Assembly: GCA_002682825.1 (NCBI GenBank)
Contig: NOKP01000003.1
Coordinates: forward strand, 2,542,001 to 2,606,000
Direction: 5' to 3'
Length of the DNA: 64,000 nucleotides
Source of the DNA: Neonectria sp. B-13
Lineage: Eukaryota; Ascomycota; Sordariomycetes; Hypocreales; Nectriaceae
Under the pieces are notes generated by a model. The model saw nothing but the letters and a program-made list of their open reading frames with translations. It ran no database searches and had not been told where the DNA came from. Made by a program: the position numbers and the translations under genes. Shown here one piece after another: positions 57,632-64,000 of this stretch; position 1 is the stretch's first letter; each line of letters starts with the position of its first letter.

Positions 57632-58254
57632 GTTGGTGTAGTAATATAAATTCGCGTCGGCTGGTAGGGTTTTCCTGCATGTAGTATCAGCACCTGAGTG
57701 CCCCGCGCGCCAAGGTGGCGGTGACGCTGGGGGTGAGGGCAGCCCTCCAAAAGCGTCCCAACCGGCGTCAACAGGCAGTGCGACTCACCTACAGCTGTTC
57801 GTCTCTCGAAATAGATCCGTGTGTGAAGCCTCGTGGCGACTCGGGTCGGATTGGGAAAGAGATTGGGGTTGCAAGTTGCTGGTGAGGGTCACATCATCGC
57901 GAAGAAAGATGCGCCGGGAAGAAAGCGTGGCAAGCTGCGAGAGAATATCAGGCGAAAAGAAGGGCAGTACTGGCTCCTAAAGGTCGTATAGCACCAAGGT
58001 TGGCAGTCAGAATTTGCTTTTCTGGTGAACCAGAGATATCGATGGGTGAGCAACTGGACCCTCTTGCTGGCGGAGTTTGGTGGGACATTTTGCGCCCACG
58101 TGATAGGCAGCCGCGCTATCGATAAACGTCTGAACCCCGGCGAAACCGATAAGGTAACTTTTTTCTGGTGGTAGCGTTCCGAAAAATTTAAGACTATATA
58201 CTCACCACTGAGGTCTTCAAGTTCTTTGAAGCGGGCATCTCTCTTGTGTTGATC
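57632..58254. promoter_or_regulatory. Shared divergent promoter, UPF1 / IMP4
   Basis: 623 bases between two divergent starts, both RNA-metabolism genes. CACGTG at 58097-58102, and TATATA at 58195-58200, 55 bases before the IMP4 ATG. The rest is unremarkable. Co-regulation is inference. Confidence 0.5.
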
Positions 58255-59212
58255 ATGATTGTGAGTCCCGAATGGGGGTTTTGACTCTGCGACCCATGTT
58301 TACTAACATTCCTGCGTTCAGCGAAAACAAGCGCGCCAACGGCGCGACTATCTGTATCGACGAGCTCTCCTGCTGCGGGACGCCGAGATCAGCGAGAAGA
58401 GGGCCAAGTTGAGATCTTCTCTGGCATCTGGAAAGCCATTGGATCCTACCATCGCGGACGACAAGTCTCTGCGCAAGGACTACCAGTACGACGAGTCGCG
58501 GCCCGACCTCACCACGAACGAGCAGCTTGACCTCGATGATGAGTACGCTCAGCTATCCGGCATCGTGGACCCGCGAGTCCTTGTAACGACATCCCGCGAT
58601 CCCTCCGCTAGATTGGCCGCTTTCGCAAAGGAAATCAGACTGCTGCTGCCCACAGCTGTCCGTCTCAATCGTGGAAACCTTATCCTTCCCGACCTGGTGC
58701 GATCCGCTCAGTCTGCTGGCCTGTCCGACGTCGTCCTCCTCCACGAGCATCGTGGTACCCCCACCGCACTCACCTTGTCGCATTTCCCTCACGGTCCGAC
58801 GGTTTCTTTCTCGTTACACAATGTTGTCTTGCGCCACGATATCCCAGGAAGCGTTCGAGGAACCGTGAGCGAGTCGTACCCTCATCTTATCTTTGATGGG
58901 TTCACGACTCCGCTGGGAGAACGGATTGTCAAGGTGCTGAAGCACGCCTTCCCTCCCAGGGAGGCCATCACCGCCAAGAACAAGATTGGCAGCCGAGTTG
59001 TGACATTCAAGAACATCGAGGATAGCATTGAGATGAGGCACCACGTCTTCGTACGGACGGGCTTTGACAGCGTCGAGCTAGCTGAGGTGGGCCCACGAAT
59101 GACGTTGAGAGCGTTTGAAATTCGAAGCGGCACCCTAGAAAACAAGAACGGCGATGTCGAGTGGCACCTAACGCAGTACACGCGAACTGCCAAGAAGAAG
59201 AATTATCTTTGA
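58255..59212 (+). CDS. IMP4: U3 snoRNP protein Imp4 (Brix domain)
   Basis: Nucleolar component of the small-subunit processome; helps U3 snoRNA pair with pre-rRNA. Two exons: 58255-58260 (only ATG ATT) and 58322-59212; the 61-nt intron has GTGAGT, branch TACTAAC and TTCAG. Protein is 298 aa, starting MIRKQARQRRDYLYRRALLL, the expected Imp4 N-terminus. The Brix domain spans roughly residues 80-275: VDPRVLVTTSRDPSARLAAF, LLPTAVRLNRGN, VVLLHEHRGTPTALTLSHFP, SFSLHNVVLRHDI and PHLIFDGFTTPLGERIVKVL. It ends TGTLENKNGDVEWHL...TAKKKNYL-like (here RSGTLENKNGDVEWHL and TAKKKNYL). Without the tiny first exon, the apparent start would be at 58409, 31 residues downstream. Confidence 0.95.
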
Positions 59213-61510
59213 GCGGACCGAAATGGTTGATTTTGAGAACAATCTACCCCGGGCGAGATGCTTGCTCGCTTGCGTGTGACAGAAATCAAAGCAACTTTGG
59301 GTGAGGATCCTCGATGTGGAGGACGACCTGCCGCTGCTTGTCTACATGCAAGGCTAGCTGAGGGGATCCTGTGCCTGGCTAGGTCCACGCGACGAGAATC
59401 TGCGTGATGCCTCTATGCTGTTTGCTTGTACGCAGCGTGTCATGGCCTCGCCTGAGCAAGGGGTCCGCACCTGATGACGTGGCGACCCACGGCACAGGTG
59501 GTGATGTTGGAGTTCGGAGTTTTCGGATGCGTGGGATTACGGCCTGTGATTTGAACCCGGCGGTGGCTCTAAGATGACGGAGGTGGCCAGGCCATGCATG
59601 GAACTGAGGACTATTTCAGACTACGGGACTACGATTGGTTCGTGGCGAAGAACGTCAACTTTAGTTAGTTTGGAGACCGGATGACGAACATAGACAACGA
59701 GCTCGACCAACCCGAAAATTCCAGTGCGCAGAGGCGTTCCAATGAGACAACAAGTGGTTGTAGGCATCCATATATCTTCCAGTGATGACTACGGGATCGT
59801 TCGAGACTCTTGTGTATGTATGTTCACCGCAACGAAAAATAGATTGATTGCCGGGTCGAAATATTTCGGGATTCTCCATTGTTCCTAGACTAGCAGTTGC
59901 AGGTGGCTACCTAGGTACTTTACGAATGGTTGTTAACAAGAGATATCTAGCATCATCTGTATCGTTAAACTTGTATCCCGGGATGGTGTTAGATCCCGGG
60001 TGTCTTGAACTGGCCCTGGCGGCTGTAGCTGAACCCAGGCAAGCTTTAAACTGAGGATTCGAGGCTGGGGTCGCAATCAATTGGGTTGAGCACGTCACCC
60101 GACCGAGAAGCGAGAAAAAACGGGAGCACCGAATGATAGATTGAGGAGGACATTCCGACAATTCAACAAGTCGTAGAAAGTTGTGGGGATGGGTCTGTGT
60201 AAGTCGAGTGAGAGGCGTGGAGGAGTCCCCACCAGGACACAAGGCAGCAGCAAAGGGAACGGGGTGGGATCGTCGTGAAGCGATGCATCATGATCATTCA
60301 TGGTGGCTGACTGGAGACACAGACGGTGTAGATGTCTCCAGCCGCTCGTCTAGCAATGCAACCCACAAGAAATGCGCAGCGCACCGAATACTGCAGTTCG
60401 TAAGGTGGATGGATAGGCAAGACAGACGAGTACTGTACGCATTTACGCGGACGACGCAGCCACACTCGGAGTCGGGCACGCTTCGCATCCGCTTGCGAAC
60501 TTCGCTCGCAGCCTCACAGCCTCAACCGCTGACGACTGAGGAGCACTGGGCAGTGCTTATTTTTGGCTGCGAGGCCCCCCCCGCCACTTGCGTACGAGCT
60601 GCTGCTGCTGCGGCCCAGGGTTTCGCGCCGTGCTGCTGCTGCAGGATGGACGCGACTACGGAGAGCGTCCATTGGATTGGAGCTAAGAATGAACCCCGAA
60701 TCCGAAGCTGCCGAACGTCGAGATGCTTCATAAGCCCAGACGTCGGCCGTCATTCCGCCGTTTCTCTAATTCGATTTCAACAAGCCAGAATTTCATTCAA
60801 CTTGCGCTGCTCTCTTTTCTTCGAGACCCTGTCTCAGCCCTGCCAAGCCCTCTCGCGCGCTTCCGTCGGCTGCCACAATCGCACAATTCCACGGCCCACG
60901 ACCCACCGGTCCTTTGTTTTTGTTTAGCATTTCCCGTCTTCGAGCAATTTAGATTGCGAAGTGCAACGTCCCGACTGTTTCCAGAAGCGAGCACGGACGG
61001 TTTCAACTTTGATTGGGTGGTCTGTCTGGCTTTTGCCCCTCCGCCATCCCGCCGCGCCACCGACACCGACGCCTGTGTCTGGGCACTCTGGCTGCGACCG
61101 ACGCCTACAACCGTCGGGCTTTTCAGGTGTCTCTCGCCTGTAGCTGACGCTTACTGCGCTGACGCCGTCGCTGCCGCTGCCGCTATTGCTGCTGCTCGTC
61201 TGCAGTGACGTAAAAACCTACCCCGGTCCCAATCTCCAATCCTGCACCTAATCCTTCGTCCCTCGGTCATCCGATCCATTCATCCCTCCCCCCAAATTCC
61301 CGCCAACCACCCGACATTTTTGAGGACCCGCGCCATTGTGGTTTAGCGTCCAAATTGGCACAGCCCAGTTCCTTTGCGCTTCCTCCCGTTCTACCGTCCT
61401 CTTCCTCCACCTCCGCCTCCGCCTCCGGCTCCTCCTCTTTTACATCATCTCATCCACCCGGGCTCTACTCCCATTGCTAGCCTTCCGCCAGCATCGCCGT
61501 ACCGTCCACC
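59213..61510. other. 2.3 kb intergenic region, IMP4 to Sso syntaxin
   Basis: Mostly plain non-coding DNA; an open frame at 60181-60927 (248 codons) resembles nothing known and is probably chance. The last ~200 bases before the Sso start are C/T-rich (CTCCGCCTCCGCCTCCGGC around 61,409). Confidence 0.6.
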
Positions 61511-62617
61511 ATGTCCCACGGACAGTACAACCAGAATCCCTACCAGGAGGGTCCTCCTCAGGAGGCTGGCTACGGTCAGGTAAGCAACTACTCCTTTTCG
61601 CAAATACACCCTCACCAGGTGCACCACGATCCAATCCATCATCACAAACCACACGCAAAGACCGCGAGGCTGATATAGAACCTCCAGGCCAACCCATACG
61701 CCCAGGAACAGCCAGGCCATGACCAATATGAGATGCAGGACTACACCCAGCAGCCCGCATCCTCCGCCGCCCTCTCCCAGAATGACTTCCTCAATCGCGT
61801 CCAGAACCTGCGTAACGACATCAAGGCTCTTACCAATGATATCGACTACATCGGCCAGCTCCACCAGCGCACCCTAGGCAGCACCGACGGCGTCGCCAAG
61901 GAGCAGCTCGAGCAGTACGTCGCCCAGACCCAGATCCGCAACACCGCCATCAAGGACGGCATCAAGAGCCTTGAGCGCGACCTCGCCAAGACCACCGACT
62001 CCTCCCGCAACACCAAGACCACCCAGCTCTCGTCCCTCAAGACCTTCTTCAAGTCCGAGCTCGACAAGTACCAGAGCATCGAGCGCGACTACAGACAGCG
62101 CTACCGCGACCAGATTGCCCGCCAGTACCGCATCGTAAACCCGGATGCTTCGGAGGATGAGGTCCAACAGGCCTCCGAGGCCGATTGGGGGAATGAGGGT
62201 GTTTTCCAGACGGCTGTGAGTTTTTCCAGATCCCAAATCTTGTAGGATATAGCACTGACATGAATCTTAAAGCTCCGGACGAACCGCACCGGCCATGCCA
62301 GCTCTGTCCTCGGCAATGTGCGCGCCCGCCATAGCGAGCTCCAACGCATCGAGCAGACTCTCTCCGAGCTCGCCGTCCTCTACCAAGAGCTCGCTACCGC
62401 CGTCGAGCAGCATGAGCCCGTCATCATCGCTGCCGAGAACAACGCAGTCAACACCGTCGAGAACATCGAGAAGGGCAACGAAGAGGTCAAAGTCGCCAGT
62501 GATCACGCCCGCCGCCGCCGCAAGCTCAAGTGGTGGTGCGCTCTCGTCGTCCTGCTCATCATCCTCGCCATCGCTCTCGGTGTCGGTCTTGGCGTCGCCC
62601 TGACTAAGAAAAATTAG
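61511..62617 (+). CDS. SSO1: Sso-type plasma-membrane syntaxin (Qa-SNARE)
   Basis: Target-membrane SNARE for exocytic vesicle fusion. Three exons (61511-61579, 61679-62215, 62273-62617), introns 99 and 57 nt, 316 aa. Residues 1-60 are Gln/Asn/Tyr-rich (MSHGQYNQNPYQEG...). The Habc helices follow (FLNRVQNLRNDIKALTNDI; EQLEQYVAQTQIRNTAIKDG; LSSLKTFFKSELDKYQSIE). YRQRYRDQIARQYRIVNPDA precedes the linker. The SNARE motif runs RHSELQRIEQTLSELAVLYQ to ENIEKGNEEVKVA, with the central-layer Gln in VEQHEP. C-terminal anchor WWCALVVLLIILAIALGVG ends TKKN. Filamentous fungi have two Sso-like paralogues; I cannot tell which one this is, so the symbol is provisional. Confidence 0.88.
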
Positions 62618-63454
62618 TCCGCCACCGTCCGATAGATTCTCGATGATGTTTTTCCCTCCTCATTTCGCCTTGGTTAATGACAAAACCAGTGTATACGTTC
62701 GATTCCCCCGTATACACACTATTACTTAATTCTCTCTTTTCCCCGAAGCGTCGGAACGCTAGGGAAGACTCACTATTTGGAGGCGGACAGACGGGGAACA
62801 AAGAATTTCATGAAAAAAGGGTTACGAAGGCTTTTTTTTGTTGGTATTGGTAGTTTGTTTGTTTCCCCATCATCCTTTTCGCTTCTTCTGTAGGAATACT
62901 TGTTCTGCTTGGGTGGCGGCATGGGGAGTGCCGCGGGTTCTGGAGGAGTTTCATCTATGGATAACCCAGACCGGTTTGGATGGCTTGGAGAAGAACTCCC
63001 ACGTACGAAGTAGTAGGAAATAATAGTCCCCACGAGCCGGGGTTTCGATGAGATGCACGTCCACCGTACACCACGCAAACGTTTGCGGGAAATGACCGTT
63101 TCTTGCCCTCCAAGCCACTATCTGTCCAATTGTTCCAGTGAGCGCCGCGTCAAGCCCATAGATACCGATGGTATGTATACTGCAAACAAAGGTGAGGGAA
63201 GTACTATTATATACAGGTACAACAGGTCAATTGTGCATTACAAGTTCCCCGACTCCAAAGCATTGGGCCTCCCTCACTTCCCTGTGAGACAAGACCCTCG
63301 CCGGATGAGCTCGTAGGCGGGTGGCGGCGAGCAATAATTCGCAACCCATCCAAGATCCGACCGACACCCCCCCTTCTCCAATTCGTACACGTTACACGCC
63401 CAGCTTTGTTCGTCTCTCGCTTTCTCGCCGCCGCCTTTATTTCATTACAGTGGT
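62618..63454. other. Convergent intergenic spacer (Sso / Tom70)
   Basis: 837 bases between stop codons; both 3' UTRs. A T-run at 62,831-62,837 and short CGTATACAC-type inverted repeats near 62,690-62,720 are the only structure. No gene seen. Confidence 0.7.
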
Positions 63455-64000
63455 TCAAGGGCCCATGCGCAGGCCTCCGGGACCACCAGCACCACCAGCC
63501 AGCTTGGCAGCCAGCTTAGGGTACTTCTCCGTGACCATCACTTGTGTCCGCGTCGCTTCGGCGTAAGAAAGGGCGTTGACGATCTCGCCCTCGGTGCGGG
63601 CGAGCTCAGCGGCACGCTCGAAGTACTTCAGGGCCGCGGGGACGTTGTTCTGCTGGAGGAGGAGCTGAGCCATGGTAGCAACGGCAATATCGCACTCGGG
63701 ATCAACTGCAAATGATGGTTAGCAATGGGTAAACGTAGGGTTGCCAGCTGTTGGGGCACTCACTAATCAGAGCCTTCTGGCAGAGCTTCTCCGCCTCCTT
63801 GAAGTCCTGCTTCCATTGGAACAAGGCGAGGGCCTTGTTGATCAGGGGCAGAACGTTCATCGACATGGGCTTGGTCTGCTTCTCCATCTCCATCGCGGTG
63901 TCGAACTTCTCAATGGCTTCAGAGAAGTTGCCCTGGTCGAGCAACAGCTCACCATAGTAGTTATAGACATCAGGAACCTTGGGGAAGTTCTTGATGCATC
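63455..64000 (-). CDS. TOM70: Tom70 mitochondrial import receptor, 3' part (5' end outside window)
   Basis: Outer-membrane TPR receptor for mitochondrial preproteins and Hsp70/Hsp90-bound clients. On the minus strand the visible exons are (from beyond 64000) to 63764 and 63705-63455, separated by a 58-nt intron (GTGAGT...TTGCAG). The visible end carries TPR units: [40 protein letters not shown] and, spliced, [40 protein letters not shown] and the closing [20 protein letters not shown] are distinctive of fungal Tom70. The N-terminal membrane anchor and most TPRs are outside the window. It converges on the Sso gene. Confidence 0.94.

Noticed and set aside
59540..59570. Minus-strand GGGTTCAAATC resembling a tRNA T-arm
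   Set aside because: The flanking bases do not pair as a T-stem, and no D-arm, anticodon arm or acceptor stem can be drawn.
60181..60927. 248-codon ORF upstream of the Sso gene
   Set aside because: No recognisable domain, odd composition (Cys runs from GCTGCTGC repeats), and it overlaps the probable Sso leader.
63000..64000. Clustering of mitochondrial genes (PDA1, VDAC, J protein, Tom70) as a functional group
   Set aside because: They are tens of kb apart, in different orientations and separated by unrelated genes; chance is sufficient.

Overview
This window is nuclear DNA of a filamentous ascomycete (Pezizomycotina, probably Sordariomycetes). The evidence is many short GT-AG introns (mostly 47-100 nt, with CTGAC/CTAAC branch sites), pyrimidine-rich leaders, 20 recognisable eukaryotic genes on both strands, and fungal-type versions of Cdc42, the Nrd1/Mrn1 RNA-binding protein, a 2EXR protein and Sso-type syntaxin. 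I could not fix the species. I saw no bacterial operon, CRISPR array, intact transposon or secondary-metabolite cluster.

Layout, left to right: the 3' end of pyruvate dehydrogenase E1 alpha (+, 1-676); DNA ligase I (+, 1662-4481); a CLC chloride transporter (-, 4830-7890); a neurochondrin-family protein (+, 8772-10786); a class I FAD disulfide oxidoreductase (+, 11302-12738); a Vma22/CCDC115-like V-ATPase assembly factor (-, 12784-13404); an MFS transporter (-, 13874-15433); a 5.5 kb gene-poor gap; Cdc42 (+, 20953-22041); a secretory agmatinase-family ureohydrolase (+, 24548-25856); a 5.8 kb gap; a four-RRM Nrd1/Mrn1-like protein (+, 31696-34068); a histidine acid phosphatase (-, 34890-36494); an LCAT-like alpha/beta hydrolase (+, 38345-40831); a 2EXR protein (-, 41624-42444); a 4.9 kb gap; the mitochondrial porin VDAC (+, 47352-48837); a DNAJC30-like mitochondrial J protein (-, 49190-50239); a GH47 alpha-mannosidase (-, 51043-52812); the NMD helicase Upf1 (-, 54301-57631); the U3 snoRNP protein Imp4 (+, 58255-59212); an Sso-type syntaxin (+, 61511-62617); and the 3' end of Tom70 (-, 63455-64000).

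Most products are housekeeping: mitochondrial function (PDH, VDAC, J protein, Tom70), DNA replication (ligase I), RNA biology (Upf1, Imp4, Nrd1-like), secretion, polarity and glycosylation (Cdc42, Sso, GH47), and ion or solute transport (CLC, MFS, Vma22). They do not form one pathway, and adjacency here looks like ordinary fungal gene order. I inferred 31 introns by matching splice sites, reading frame and family conservation. Several genes are wrong or truncated if read as plain ORFs: the GH47 gene lacks its calcium-binding C-terminus, the ligase loses its PCNA-binding box, and Imp4 and the 2EXR protein lose 2- and 4-codon first exons.

I did not find a convincing undescribed biological system. 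The observations most worth following are gene-structure and promoter features: the split PIP box and MCB-like cluster of the ligase gene, the hidden GH47 exon, repeats and inverted repeats upstream of VDAC, unusual GTTCG 5' splice sites, minisatellites in the Cdc42 leader, and two uncharacterised ORF-bearing stretches (44.1-44.9 kb and 50.6-51.0 kb).
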